Below, in pieces: positions 32,980 to 45,855 of a stretch of DNA of 64,000 bases. A program made the translations under genes and the position numbers. Position 1 is the first letter of the stretch, and each line of letters begins with the position of its first letter. Under the pieces are notes generated by a model. It had not been told where the DNA came from. It was given only the letters and a program-made list of their open reading frames with translations, and ran no database searches. This stretch comes from Pectinophora gossypiella (lineage: Eukaryota; Arthropoda; Insecta; Lepidoptera; Gelechiidae): the NCBI RefSeq assembly GCF_024362695.1, contig NC_065420.1, positions 11,385,420 through 11,449,419 on the forward strand, written 5' to 3'.

Positions 32980-33520
32980 TTTTAGCGTTCCGTAGCCAAA
33001 TGGCAAAAACGGAACCCTTATGGATTCGTCATGTCTGTCTGTCCGTCCGTATGAAACTATAAAAGCTATACTGTTGAAACTTGGTAAGTACATGTATTCT
33101 GGGACCCGCATTAATATTTTCACGCAAAAATAGAAGCAATAAAATTTGGGGGGTTGCCCATATTTAGAACTGGGGGTTAAAATGGCCACATCGAAGCAAT
33201 TCATCTAAGAAAGCAATATTGCGATTTGACATTTGCGCATATAAAAGTAAGTGCGCAATGCAAACAAAAGTCAAATAGCAATATTGCTTTCTTAGATGAA
33301 TTGCTTCGATGTGGCCATTTTAACCCCCCTGAAACTAAAAAAAAATTTTCATCAATCCCATGCGTGTGGGATAGCTCTTCAAAAATTATTATTAAGTAGC
33401 TTTTTTTAATAAGTACGTCATAAATCGTAAACCGCAATTTACCTTTCATTATATTACTTGCTGCTACGGAACCCTTCATGGGCAAGTCCGACTCGCACTT
33501 GACCGCTTTTTATTAAACAT
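32980..33520. mobile_element. 'gtacggaaccc' element with a nested MITE H
   Basis: The ends, agcgttccgtagccaaatgg at left and the tail tacggaacccttcatgggca ... ggtcaagtgcgagtcgg (reverse), are those of a repeat very common in moth genomes. A palindromic family H MITE (about 33170-33330) interrupts it between two 'ctg' copies. Confidence 0.65.
33170..33330. mobile_element. MITE family H (hairpin type)
   Basis: The ends gttaaaatggccacatcgaa and its reverse enclose two arms (caattcatctaagaaagcaa, tatt.., gacatttgcgc). Almost the whole element folds into one hairpin. Copies: 40498-40640, 46444-46603 and 57909-58072. Confidence 0.8.
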
Positions 33521-34814
33521 TACTGGAATTTCTATGAAAAAACAGCCTGTGTATTCCGTTTTTCTTTATTAAAATTCATAAATAAGTTATAAATAGAAAA
33601 AATTAAATGTTTTTTTTTTTAGGTTTAGATCTGTTTGCTAACCCAATTGATTTGCCATCGTGTTGACAGGCGTCGGTACGTGGGATGTTTGAATTACGCC
33701 GGAAGTCAAGTAGGTTTATAAATAAGATCGTCCCCCTAAAAGCCTATTTTTTTGAAAATAGAAGGATTTCACTACTCCGACAGTTGTGCAAGGATTTTTA
33801 TATAAGAGACGCGTAGTAATTAACTATTACCACACCCCGGACACTTCATACAACCTCATTTTACACAGACACCACACATTGACATTATCAACACGCGCAT
33901 CTATGTTTGTGACGTCTAAGGGCTGCCAATTACAATACCTAATTTAACCATTATTACTTACTTACTTAGGTAGGTAGTACTACTACTTAAGTACTACCTA
34001 CCTACTTTTATAATAATCAGTTAATATTTATTTATTTATTACCCACACAAATCGCAAACCAAAAATTTTGAACTATGAAAGTTCACAATAATAAATAGGT
34101 AAAGCCTTCAAAACTTAATTAATTGCATTCACATTTTTTACATTATATAGATCTTCTATCGTGTGGGTTGTGAGGTGGATGACCAACCTTATCAACCCTT
34201 CCCACGATAGAAGAAGACAGGACTACAGTGACTTTTCTCTTTATCTAACATAATATGTGTACTTAGACACATATTCAAACTTCTTTCATTGTGTCTCATT
34301 TAAACTCTGTTGTTGCTATGTCGCGACCACGACAATGTTTTCAATTCATCCCATCCAATGATAAAGGGATTCCATTACCCTTGTATAATAAAAATTAAGA
34401 GACTATATTATTCGAGATGGAGTATCTAAATTTGATTTATAATTACTTAGCATTGATATACTACTATTTCATTTCATTCATTTATTTCTCTTTATTTAAG
34501 AGCTGCGCTCTTGTCGGTGGAGTAATCGCCATTCCTCTCTTCTTCCCGCCAAAACCTTCACCTCCTGATACGACACGACGTGCACCTTTTCTCTTCTTCT
34601 TCTCTTCTTCTTCTCTTCTCTATTCATTTATTTACTTATTCAAAAATATACACTGCAGTTTTACATAAATTATGTTTCGCTAAACTGCAAAACAGTTTGT
34701 TGGCGAGCTTAAATACCCAATACAAATTAAGCAGCTTACCGCAAAGTGAAAATTCTGTATGGAAAACGTGATAGATATCCGCAAGAAATTCACCCAAAAC
34801 TATCCTTATGACCC
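33521..34814. other. Non-coding DNA with retroelement scraps
   Basis: No gene is seen. 34155-34205 is a SINE C tail scrap. 34490-34600 reads in reverse as the RTE-like 3' end (agctgcgctcttgtcggtgg). Confidence 0.5.
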
Positions 34815-35108
34815 CGGCTCTTCTATCGTGTGGGTTGTGAGGTGGACTACCAACCCCATCAACCCTAGTGATGGGTTTACTATCGAGCCGCCAAATGCCC
34901 CTGACATGGCTCATGTAACGACTACTAACTTACATCAGTAAGTAGTAACCGGGACCAACGGCTTAACGTGCTTTTCGGACAATCAGGTGATCAGCCTGTA
35001 ATGTCCTATAACCAAATTAGGGATCACAAAGTGATTTTTGTGATGTGTCCCCACCGGGATTTGAATCCGGGACCTCCCAACGCTCAAACCACTGGACCAT
35101 GGAGGCCC
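34815..35108 (-). mobile_element. Family C SINE
   Basis: Reverse copy from ttctatcgtgtgggttgtga to the tRNA-like head near 35104; a short deletion removes part of the 'cttcggaaggcac' segment. Confidence 0.75.
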
Positions 35109-36660
35109 TTCATTTAATTATATGTCGGCTAAATGCAAATGTATCGCAGTTAGTATCAAGGTACTTACTTTCTAAACTAAAATGTTTTGTAAGTATGTTA
35201 CAACGATGAGCTCTTCTGTAAACTGATTAAGATTCATTGTAATCCCATAGTAACCAAAAAGTGTAAATAATTAACTGCCGAAATGAAAAAGAATGAACTA
35301 ATAATTATCTGATTCGAGAGAAAATTGTGAAGCAAACTTCTATTCTCCGCGGGAAGGAAGCCAAAAAGAAAGTGAATCTTTCTTACTTTTATATTTTATA
35401 GATATTAAAATTCCACTCTTGAAGAACGGAAAAATACTGCTAATCCCTTGAGGTGTGGAATACTAAACTTTGAGAGGAAAAATGATGAAACTTTGTACCT
35501 AATAACCACAATTTTATCAATGTTTTGATAAGTTCAAAGAAGTAAGCTTTAGAAGTTACTTATACATCAATTTTCGACTTGTTATTTCGTAGAATTACTC
35601 TCCATAATCAGGGTCAGCACTCGCGGCATGGCAACAGCGCTTCTCGAAATATATCGAGGGCTTTGACCAATAGATGTACGTTGTCTATCCACGTCGACAG
35701 AATTCGCTGCGTCTATTGGTCAAAACCTTCGTTACATGTCGCGCCGAGCGCGGCGTGTTTTTTTTATTTACTTATTTATTAAATATCAGAAAAACAATTC
35801 AATCCTTAAAAAATAAGACACCCCTCTAAACAGAAGATCCGTACAAGTTTATGCGAGGAGCGAATGAATGCGCTTAACTCGCTACATTTAATTAGTAGCT
35901 ACTACATATATATATCTCGAACAATATTTTACATTGTTTAGTTCCTACACACATGACTGTGTGTAGCCCGCTCGGCAATTTATTTAAAATATCTGGTAGT
36001 AAGTATTCCCACTTCCTCATGTTATACACATTATTATATTTCGGTAGATGGTGTACAGGTAAATAAGACAGTTGCAGCAAGCGACTTGATCTACTGGTCT
36101 TGGCTAGCATTTCAATGTTTTTAAACTTATCAAGTATTTTGCCCGTCGTAGGTCGGATTCAATTATTTGTCATGTCGATAACATATCGTTGACGATGTCG
36201 CGAACTGACGTATTTGCAATTTTTGGCGAAACTGATTTACACCTTTTTCAATTGTCAATAAGACGCAAATCGCTTTAGCAAAAAAATACAGATACGTCAG
36301 TCAGCTACGATATATCATGTTCTTTAGAATTTAATATATTTCGTAGTTGTGAAAGGATCCAATCTATGAGGGATGCCTTCGTAGGTATCACACACTAAAG
36401 GTACGTCTCAGCGCAGGTTTCTTCTTGCATCCCGTCCCAGTAGGTACCTACAATAAGTCTAATGTTACATCAGAGTTTTAGTGACTCCATAACGAAAAAA
36501 ATTAGAATGTCTCCTTGATTGTAAAAACGATGAATGGTTTTCTGTTTCCGTTTTTGCTGCTCTCCAATTTAAATCGAACAACGCGAACATTTTGCTAGTC
36601 TACGTACGTAGTTACCTACTTACGTGCAATGTTGTTGTTCATTGATGATCTTTTTTTTTT
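35109..36660. other. Non-coding DNA with a GC-rich MITE
   Basis: No gene is seen. 35610-35765 is a family G fold-back element (gctttgaccaatagatgta / tctattggtcaaaacctt, GC-rich ends) also found at 56530-56790 and 60846-61005. Confidence 0.5.
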
Positions 36661-36667
36661 TAATTCG

Positions 36668-36740
36668 CTCCACCAACCCGCAGTAGAGCAGCGTGGTGGA
36701 GTATGCTCCGTACCCCCTCCTGTTGATTGAGGGGAGATGT
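36668..36740 (+). mobile_element. SINE A tail fragment
   Basis: Short piece of the SINE A 3' end (caccaacccgcagtagagca ... tgattgaggggag). Confidence 0.6.
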
Positions 36741-37022
36741 ACCAATTTAAGGGTAACACAGTGGTAACACTTACGTCATCAATGGGCTAGCAATGGCGGT
36801 TTGTCATAGGATTGAGCATACCTGGTTTTGTTATACCATGTTAAGCCAATGTGACGCTAAGCCAATGCGACCTCGCCGTCACTGTCAACCGCATAGATGC
36901 GCGATGCCGTGTGAGGATCGCCTAAAACGATTGGATTGTTTAAATTTTATTAACGTCTGGAACGTTCCACGTGAAGGCAAAATGAAACTCGTAACAAATT
37001 AAAAAGTCACGTGTGTACCTAC

Positions 37023-37422
37023 TAGTGATGTTCCGAATATCCGTATCCGTATCCGCGGATATCCGAGGTAAAAGAAAAATCCGTATCCGTATCCGTGTCC
37101 GTTACTTTTCACGCGGATCTTTTACGGATCTTTTTCAGGTGATTAAGTAGATTTATTAAATAAAAACCTATAAAATTCCATTCAGATTGTTTTTATTTCT
37201 TAAAATCAAATATTTGGCACCTTTATATTGCAAACATTTAGATAGATAGATCTTTATAATGAAAGCAAGATAAAATATTACTGTTATAACAATGAAATAA
37301 CTATAACTTTAATCTTTTTTTTTAAGAAAATAAAGATCCGTATCCGCGGATCTTTACACTAAATATCCGTATTCAGATCCGTATCCGCGGATATACATTT
37401 TTAACGATCCGGCACATCACTA
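37023..37422. mobile_element. 400-base hAT-type MITE
   Basis: The ends tagtgatgttccg and cggcacatcacta are inverted and flanked by perfect 8-base repeats gtacctac at 37015-37022 and 37423-37430. The arms are built of atccgtatccgcggat repeats. No transposase is present. Confidence 0.85.
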
Positions 37423-37430
37423 GTACCTAC

Positions 37431-40400
37431 TTACTTATAATTAAATCAAATTGTGTCAAAGTTTTTAATATCACTGAAAACTTTTTGATTAATTCCATGG
37501 AAATTGGACATTAATTTACCTGATCGACTTGGAAATAAATAATTATTTTAAATAGCCGAAACATTTTTTATTAATGTACCTACTTATCCATTTTTTTTGC
37601 GAGGAAAGTATGTGTATACTGTACACCTTTACCTACACGTTTGAAGATACAGGATAGTGCTGTGTTATGTTATTCATTTTATAATTAACAGCTCTCAATC
37701 ATCCGTTCCTTTCATTTTCGGCGAATAAGAAAATTACAGGTATACATTAAAATAAACTAAGTATCTGCTGGAATCATAAGATAACAGATACATAATACCA
37801 AAATGAATAAGACACGTATTTATAAAAACAATAAAAAGGTATCCGGTTCACGTCGTTATTCTGAGAGGTCGTAAAATAAATGAGACAAAGAATTGCGTTC
37901 GACTTTTATTACGAGACAAAATTCTGAAAAATAAGTTATTCAAGTAACTTGTTAGCAAATATCGTTGCATAAGTACTTATGTTTATAGATTCACAAATAC
38001 AAATATAAAAAACGCTTTATTGCATATATAAACGCAACACTAAAAACAATTACAAAAGTGATAAGAGAAGCACAATCGGCGGCCTTATTTCTAAATAGCA
38101 ATTTCTTGCAGGCAACCTTAGGTTGAGAGAACTTGCTACATATTGGAGTCGGAGATGGTGCAATACAGGTATAAGTATATTTCAGTGTGTTTAATTAAGT
38201 ACGTACTTACCTACTTAATTATAAGTAAATTACACTCATCATACAAAGTTGCAGTCACTCTATTTTATACAAAATTCTCTATATTCATTAATTATTAGAA
38301 TTATCGTGTATCAGAATTTGAATTCAGAACTAACTAAGTACATTATTGTTCTTTTGTTTTGATACCCACCCCACAACAATAAGCAATGTAAAGCTAACAT
38401 ATTTAGTTCTGAATTCAAATTTTGATACGCGATAAAGTTGAAATTAGAATTCGTTTCTATTCGGAAAAACGATGCCTGCTGAGGGATATTACGAAAATAG
38501 AATCATTGTACCGAATAATGCCAGTTGGATTGTGAAATAACAATAAGCTCGGGTGACCTAGAAGGGTCATGTCAACGAGCAGACGAAGCAATCTACGTAA
38601 CATGTCGCATCTCTCAGATTTGACATAATTAATTAATTGTACGAGATATTAGAACGCTCGTTTAGGGACCTCTGGGGAATCACTGCGGGTCTACAAGATT
38701 ATATAGAATCTAACTACCTATCTAGACAAAACCTTAGTACTATACGTGAGAGTAAGTACATTCACATGTGAATATTATCTACATTGTCTATTTGTAATGA
38801 CGAAGGAACGTTCCTATACAAGCTTTTAATTGACCGAAAAACGATGATTGTAGTTCGTTTATACGTGATTATCATTCATTCGGTTCATTTAAATTTGCAG
38901 GCTATAATATCCTGTCATTAGCGAAGACATTTTGTATTTACATGTAAGTACTTAATTATATAAGTAAACAACTATTGTAAATGCTGTTGGATGTCTGAAA
39001 ATAAAATATAAGTCTTTTCCCCAAGAGACTTTTATGGCGGGTAGAATTAAGTTTTGAATTAGGAACACGAATAACGTTCCATAATGATGCATATCAGTGT
39101 GTTCCAAATAATATGTATAAATGTACCACGACCAAAGAGATCGAATGAAAATATGGTACTTACTTATGGATAAAGCACTGGCCGGTGGGGTAAGAGGCGC
39201 GCCGGCTGTATTTGAAAGAATATAACAAACAGTTGAAAAACGCGCGAATTACGGTTTTCTCAAAATCATAGTGATGCAAGTAAAATGTACATCACCAGGC
39301 AGTAAAATTATTTTGAACACAGGGGATTTTAAATCCTTAATAATAATAGTTTGCGTCCTTATATTGAATATGATACAGACTACAATTGATGTAAGTATAC
39401 TTACTTACGTAGTATGTTAATATAGTAACATCATACCTTATATATTAGATACCTTTTACGGGTTGAATTTGTTAAAAACGAATGTTGCGTACTAAATACT
39501 TAGCAGCGTTTTTTATCTCAAACGCTAAACGGTTTCTAAGAAAATATTTCTTTGAAAGCTTATTCTTTTCACTTGGGGATCGACGAAAAATTATCTTATA
39601 GGTTATTCGGGGTAAAGTATCTGTTACCACATTTTATTCGATGTTGACTCTCTTTCGTGATCGTCTAACCTTTCCTGTTGCGAGCTGTAATAAATAAGTA
39701 CCTTTACGTTATAATTTCCAACCGAAAACTGATCGACGGATTTTCTCTTGTCAAGCGAACAAAATCGCAGAGGAAACAAATAAAACTTAATACAATCGGC
39801 GGGGTATTTTTTCATGATGGTTGATTTGGATGGATGGTTTGTGGCGTGTGGCAGCCACTGTGGCATAATATTTTCATTAAATTAACCGTCTGAAACGAGA
39901 TTTCTTCTTCTTAAAAAAATATTATACTTATTTCACAAGTTATTAAAATATTTTTTTTAGCAAATAAATTGCTTTTACCCGTGAATCCTGTAAATACGTT
40001 CCTTTTCTTCTCATTATATTGTTTTTTGTATAAACTTACATTTAACTTATTTATTATTTTCATGAAAAAAAAAGTAGAAGAAAAACCTTTAATACATAAT
40101 ATTTTTATATACGATTCTGTCATTACATTGTATTTTTTAATAATTATGTACTCGAATAATGAGAAAACATATAATTTTCACGTTAAATCTGTACAACACC
40201 ATCTATATCGTTTTTCGGGAACGTAGCCAGCAGGGCTAACATGTTTGCGCATAAAATTATCGGTCGATTCGATAAATTTTGTCGAAATCGATAAGTTGTT
40301 TTTTTCCTAATATGCGTGTCACGTGATTTTGTTCGTATTTTGGCAGAATGTCATGACTTATTTTGGTTCACATATTATATTATCACCAATCGACAAAACG

Positions 40401-40497
40401 ACATAATTGTATCGGCAGAATCGATAAAATGACCGGGACAAAATTTTAAGTAAATTTTAGTATTAAATAAAACGAGGTTGTGAGAATCACATCAGGG
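37431..40497. other. AT-rich non-coding DNA, 3 kb
   Basis: No exon, SINE or MITE is recognised. This is the longest stretch in the window free of repeats that I can name. Palindromic aacttgattcag-like segments (gaattcagaacta at 38320, ttagttctgaattc at 38402) form one inverted pair about 80 bases apart. Confidence 0.5.
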
Positions 40498-40640
40498 AGG
40501 TTAAAATGGCCACATCGAAGCAATTCATCTAAAAAAGCAATATTGTAATTTGATATTTGCGCTTATAAAACTAAGCGCGCAATGCAAAAAAATGTCAAAT
40601 AGCAATATAGCTTAGATGAATTGCTTTGATATGGCCATAT
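40498..40640. mobile_element. MITE family H copy
   Basis: Slightly diverged hairpin arms around gcgcaatgcaaaa. Confidence 0.7.
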
Positions 40641-41155
40641 CGAATGTGATTTTCAAAAAGGCGTTTACAAAGTTTTCACTATGTTAAGGCAATAAAATAT
40701 AGAAAAGTAATGGTATGTTGGATTCGGATGGGATGGATTTTGGGGTCGAGCTATTTTGTGAATAAGTAGCGAAACTTCACATATTTCTCGCAATAGGTAT
40801 TGCCGAGTTTCCTTGGGTAAGTACTTATCTTTATTTATTTATTAAAGGTCACCAACAGAGTTAACAACAAGCCTCTTACCTACTGTAAAGATCTGTCACA
40901 AAATGACAAAGTATGTAATTGTAACCCCAATTATATGTGACAACGCCACGCAATGGACTTACAGCAAAGCTAAGCATATCTTGGGTAGCCTCAATCGTAT
41001 AGGAAACTCAGTGTAACTATGTTACCTACCGAATAAAGATATTTTTGAATTTGAAACTGGATGGCAAGTGATAGCACTTTGCCCTAATCGACGAATATCC
41101 GCCTCGTATCTCTCTCCATCTAATAATAATATATATCTATGAATATGTCACTAAC

Positions 41156-41437
41156 AGCCTCCGTAGTTTAGTGGTTAGAGCGTTAGGCTCATGATCTGGA
41201 GGTCCGGGTTCGATTCCCGATGGGGACATTGTCGAAATCATTTTGTGAGACTGTCATTTGTGGACTTTTCAGGCTTGAATCACGTGATTGTCCGAAAAAG
41301 TAAGATGATTCCGTGCTTCGGAGGGCACGTTAAGCCGTTGATCCCGGCTATTAGCCGTAAAAACATCTCCACCAACCACCATCACATTGAGGGGAGGCCT
41401 GTGCCCAGCAGTGGGACGTATATAGGCTGTTTATATA
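41156..41437 (+). mobile_element. Family A SINE, near full length
   Basis: tRNA-like head (cctccgtagtttagtggtta, B-box ggttcgattcc) through the tail gcagtgggacgtatataggc. Used here as the reference copy; part of the 'gtggagtatgctccata' segment is deleted. Confidence 0.8.
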
Positions 41438-41866
41438 TGTATATACTCCGTTAAACACAGTTTCAATAATTTGACAGCTGACAGAGCAATACACTTCTGA
41501 TAATGTATCTTTCTCATTTATCTGTACTTTTTTGGCGCAATAAAGCCATCGGGAACTGGGACACCTTTTTAACAGACAGTTGGTAGGATGTCTTTCTTTT
41601 CTGTTGTCAAATTAATCAATCTATAAGTAAGTAGGTATTTAAGATATATTTAGCGTTTGGTTTTGGTTTTTTTAAAGGCCCTTACCTTATCCGTACTCCA
41701 CTTCATCCAAAAATCTTTCCTTACCGTGGATGATTGATTTAAAAAAAAAAAACTGTGCGACCGAAACAGATAGTCCGCGCTCTTCTGCTTACCACAATTT
41801 AAGACCAAATCACACCCCGGACACTTGATACAAAACACCTACACCGTTTTACACTGACACTACACA

Positions 41867-42065
41867 TGATGATCGAGACCTGTAGAAGAAGCGTGTGTTC
41901 GATGGACGCGACACTCATGACCACACCTGGTTTGACACACTGGCGAGCAGGAGAATGAAACGCCATCAAACCGACAACAATCCACCAGTTGGAGACTTCT
42001 CCTGCAGAGTGTGCGGTAGAGTTTGCCGCTCTAGGATTGGCTTGCACAGCCATGAAAGAAAGTGA
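41867..42065 (+). pseudogene. End of a non-LTR retrotransposon frame with a C2H2-like finger
   Basis: The plus strand encodes CRVCGRVCRSRIGLHSHERK before a stop. This Cys2His2 motif is typical of the C-terminus of some insect LINE proteins. Upstream frames are broken. Confidence 0.6.
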
Positions 42066-42378
42066 CTGACGTCATAAATCGTCTGAAACAGACGTATAAG
42101 GCCAATGATGACTCATTGACGTTATGTGTGATATCTGAGCCGCGGGTGTGAGGTACACCTAGCTTACCCGCTGGTGGGGAGCGGAGACTTGCCGTTTTCT
42201 ACGTAGTATTATTCCTTACTCTATGACCAAAGTAAAACCTATACAGAGGTCGACGCCCGATTGGAATTAATGCGGGACGGAGAGATACCTTTCTATACAT
42301 AGTTTCTTTCTTTATTCTATGTCTTGCAGTGGGATATCTATATATACCATACATGTTATGTATAAATCATTGCCTCAA

Positions 42379-42672
42379 CGGCCTCCTGGGTCCAGTGGTT
42401 GAGCGTTGGGCTCACGACCCGGAGGTCCCGAGTTCGCATCCCGGTGGGGACAAATCACAAAAATCACTTTGTGATCCCTAGTTGGGTAAGGACATTACAG
42501 GCTAATCACCTGATTGTCTAAAAAGATGATCCGTGCTTCAAAAGCCGTTGGTCCCGGGTATTACTGATGTAGGTTAGTATTCGTTACATGAGTTCCTGAC
42601 ATGTCAGGGACCTATGCTTGCACCAGGGTTGATGGGGTTGGTAATCCACCTCACAATCCACTCGATAGAAGA
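42379..42672 (+). mobile_element. Family C SINE
   Basis: Head cggcctcctgggtccagtgg to the tail acaatccactcgatagaaga; family F bases follow at 42735-42785. Confidence 0.75.
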
Positions 42673-42789
42673 TTGAGGGTTTGTTTGAACAAAAGGGGAC
42701 TATTGAGTTCTAACTTGGTAGCCTTTCCACTAGTTTGAAGAACACCTGAGGGTGCCCAGGTGGGCGCGAACGGGACTGAAGTTGGTTTG

Positions 42790-43560
42790 AAGAGATTTGT
42801 TTTGTTTATTATTTATACAATCTGTACTAAAATTAAATAGTAGGTATTTCAGACCATTTCGGTTCGTATCTTTAGGGTGGGAATGACCGCAGAAATCCAA
42901 TTTTACCAAGCCATTTCTAAATGTCGACCTTTTCTGTTTAGGAAATTATTTATAGCATGAGAGTGTATTTTTGTAAAACTATTGGAATATATTATATTTG
43001 GAATGTAGAAATAATAGATAGGGATATTTAATTGTTTTCCACTTCTTTTACTATTTATTTTCTAATTATTTTTACGACCACCTTGACACTGTCCGCTCCC
43101 AATCGAATAACCCATGCATATAATATAGTTTATTATATTGAAAGTTTCACGGCACATTGGCGCTTCCGCACTGTAAAGCTGTTGCATGGCGTAGCGACAG
43201 ACGACCATCATGGCTCATTAGCGCCTGCACTGTCACCCGTTAAGTCGCAGATATTTACGATAACAAGTGAAACAATTGACGACTACGGGGCGCACTTTGG
43301 GAACGAGTGCTCGTCAAGTCATACGCTCTAGCGGATTTGTATTAAATAAATTGTGTGAGCCGTATCGTCGTCTATATTTTTCGAGCCGAACTGGAAAAAA
43401 TAAGCAGTTGAATCTCTTAACGAGTATTTTGGCCCACTGCCTCACAATTGGGGAGTCATATCTGCCCGCGATAGTCTTCAGGATGGAGGATGGCTTTGGA
43501 ACATTAATTTTCTTTTTCACTTAACCCCAAATAAAGCTATATTTTCTTCTTTAAATGTAT
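42790..43560. other. Unassigned stretch with overlapping short open frames
   Basis: A 99-codon plus frame at 43032-43331 begins with a signal-peptide-like run (SFTIYFLIIFTTTLTLSA) and overlaps an 85-codon frame at 43267-43524. An aataaa follows at about 43531. I recognise neither protein, and codon use is not distinctive. No known repeat is seen here. Confidence 0.3.
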
Positions 43561-43599
43561 ATATAATGTTAGAGATTGTTAAGTAAATACATTTGGCAT

Positions 43600-43922
43600 T
43601 TGTCCACGAAGTGCGTCGCTTGCGCCACCCGTCGAATCGGAGATAACATCAGGGCGGGCGGCCCGCCTTAACAGCCACGCAGTAGTTAGACTGAGCGCGT
43701 ACCGTTCAAACGCCTCACTGTACGCACTCTACGCCGTACGCGTACGCTTCGTACGCACTGTATGCTCCGTACGTACTGTATCTTCCGTACGAACTGTACG
43801 CACTGTTACTAAGTAGTGTTGATATTGTGCAAAGTGAATAGATAATAAATTCTGAAGTGTTTTTTGTGTGACATTGTTATGTGATGCAAGTTTCGGATGA
43901 GTCGAACTGAAAACTTTCGGTA
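43600..43922 (+). promoter_or_regulatory. Possible promoter and non-coding first exon of a downstream gene
   Basis: This stretch is GC- and CpG-richer than its neighbours. It holds a three-fold 18-base repeat (gtacgcactgtatgctcc-like, 43751-43804) and runs into a strong donor, cttttcg-type exon end followed by gtaagtaaa at about 43921. No long reading frame is present. It would suit a 5' UTR exon whose gene continues beyond 64 kb. This is inference. Confidence 0.3.
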
Positions 43923-43929
43923 AGTAAAT

Positions 43930-45215
43930 TTCTTTCATTTAAACTTTAATGATGGAATATTTTAAATGAATCTAAGTACTTATATATGTCAATTTTATTA
44001 CGTGTGTGTGGTGATAAGTTTGCAATTACGCAGAGTATCACTCAAGTTTACGATAACAGATTAGCCGAACTTGGATACATTTAAAATGTTTCGAAATTAC
44101 TTACTCGTTTATTTTCGTTGCTTGTCTTTATCATGATACTTACATATAGCATACTTGTTTATGTATTATAACGTCTTTTTTAGAGAAATATACTTACAAT
44201 GGAAATCCGGATTAAAAATCTCGAAAAAATTAAGGTTTTATGTTTGTCTCATATTTAACATACATACATACATAAACTCACACCCGTAATCCCAAATGGG
44301 GTGGGCAGAGCCACAAGTAATCAAAGACAACTTGCAGCCACTGTTGATACGAAGTCCTAAGATGGATATGGTGAACCTTATGGTGATAAGGGATCAGCCT
44401 ATCGCCCATAACATTAGACCATCATGTTAGAGGACGCAATCCCTCTGTCGGTTTTCCCTGTGTCTGTCGGAAGACAAGCAGCTGAACGTGTTCTATGTTT
44501 TTATTTGCTCCCAGAACAGCATAGAAGCATATATTTAACATAACAGAACATAAGCTCATGACTATATCCCAATTGGGGTAGTCAGAGGTACATCCACCGC
44601 AAGATGAACTAAGTACCTACCAACACCTCACCGAGCTTTCTGTTAGACCAACGTAATAGGTGGTGCCCTGTATATAATGGTCCAGCCAACTGTGAATAGA
44701 ATAGAATAGAAAAAATATATGGGTCGTTCTTCTTTTTTATCGACAATAAAAAGACATTTTCTCGATTTATCGGATTTAACATCTTTAAAATTATAACGGC
44801 AATAAATATTTTAAAACATCATATAAAGATGTGTCTGTAGAGGACTATTTAGTGGTTCTCTTTATCTTGGTAACATACTTTTCTTTGCAGGCGCATTCCA
44901 AAAAATATTGTGACAGAGTGGCCCTTTTCATCGGAGACAGCATTTCAATTTACCACTCTGTCACATAATTTTGTGAAAAACGATCAAGCTACTTTAATAA
45001 CTAATTGAGGAACCGATTAGTATTTTGCTTGTATTTTGAGTATAATAAGATAACTATATTTTTGGACAATCAAAACATGAAATAAAATTCTAAAACGTAA
45101 CTTATCAGAAGCAGAACGAAGGACAGACCATTGTCGATAAAAAAGAAGAACAACCCATATCTTTTTTTTTTTTGGTGTTAATGAACACTGCACTTTATCA
45201 TCTCCCAAGCATTAT
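43930..45215. other. Non-coding DNA with a short perfect hairpin
   Basis: No gene is seen. 44909-44921 and 44953-44965 are a perfect 13-base inverted pair (tgtgacagagtgg). It lies just after a good acceptor-like tract, ttttctttgcag, ending at 44890. The 44560-44640 segment matches the repeat in BBS2 intron 4. Confidence 0.45.
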
Positions 45216-45219
45216 CCTG

Positions 45220-45470
45220 TTTTGCGCTTATCTAACCTGAAGATTTGACAGGTCCGGTTTTTTACAGAAGCGACTGCCTGTCTGACCTTAGGTTAGGTCA
45301 CATACCCCCGAAACGGAGTTTTCTCGGGTACTTATATATGGGTTTCCTCACGATGTTTTCCTTCACCACAAACATGAATTCGAAAAACGATTTCGATAGA
45401 TTTTGGGCCATGCTGCATTCGAACCTGCGCCCTTGCAGTAAGAGTCAAGCTACCGGCTCTAAAACTGCAC
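45220..45470 (-). mobile_element. Truncated family B SINE followed by a family C tail
   Basis: Reverse SINE B (cttatctaacctgaagattt ... ctgcattcgaacctgcgccc) with a worn tRNA-like head. 45482-45572 is a reverse SINE C tail piece. Confidence 0.65.
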
Positions 45471-45794
45471 TTAAGATTTTCTTATTCTAATCGTGTGGGT
45501 TGTGAGGTGGAATTCGAACCTCATCAACCCTGGTGTCAGGGTTGACTGAGCCGCCATAGGCCCCTGACATGAGATTTTTAATTAATGTTGGTCATTGCAT
45601 TGCAAGTCGGGTACCAGGTTCGAACAGGTGCTCCCCGTTTGAGAAATAAGCCGGCGAACCACAGCACAGGGATTGAGTCCACTTCAATATGATGAATTAT
45701 AATGGACAATGTCACTATCCGGGCACTACATACAAAAATATTTTCATCAAAATAACCAGTAAAATATTAAATGCTATTAAGGGATTACATAAAC

Positions 45795-45855
45795 TGCCTA
45801 TATACGTCCCACTGCTGGGCACAGGCCTCCCCTCAATCAACCGGAGGGGGTATTA
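45795..45855 (-). mobile_element. SINE A tail fragment
   Basis: gcctatatacgtcccactgc through aaccggagggggtat, reverse orientation. Confidence 0.65.
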
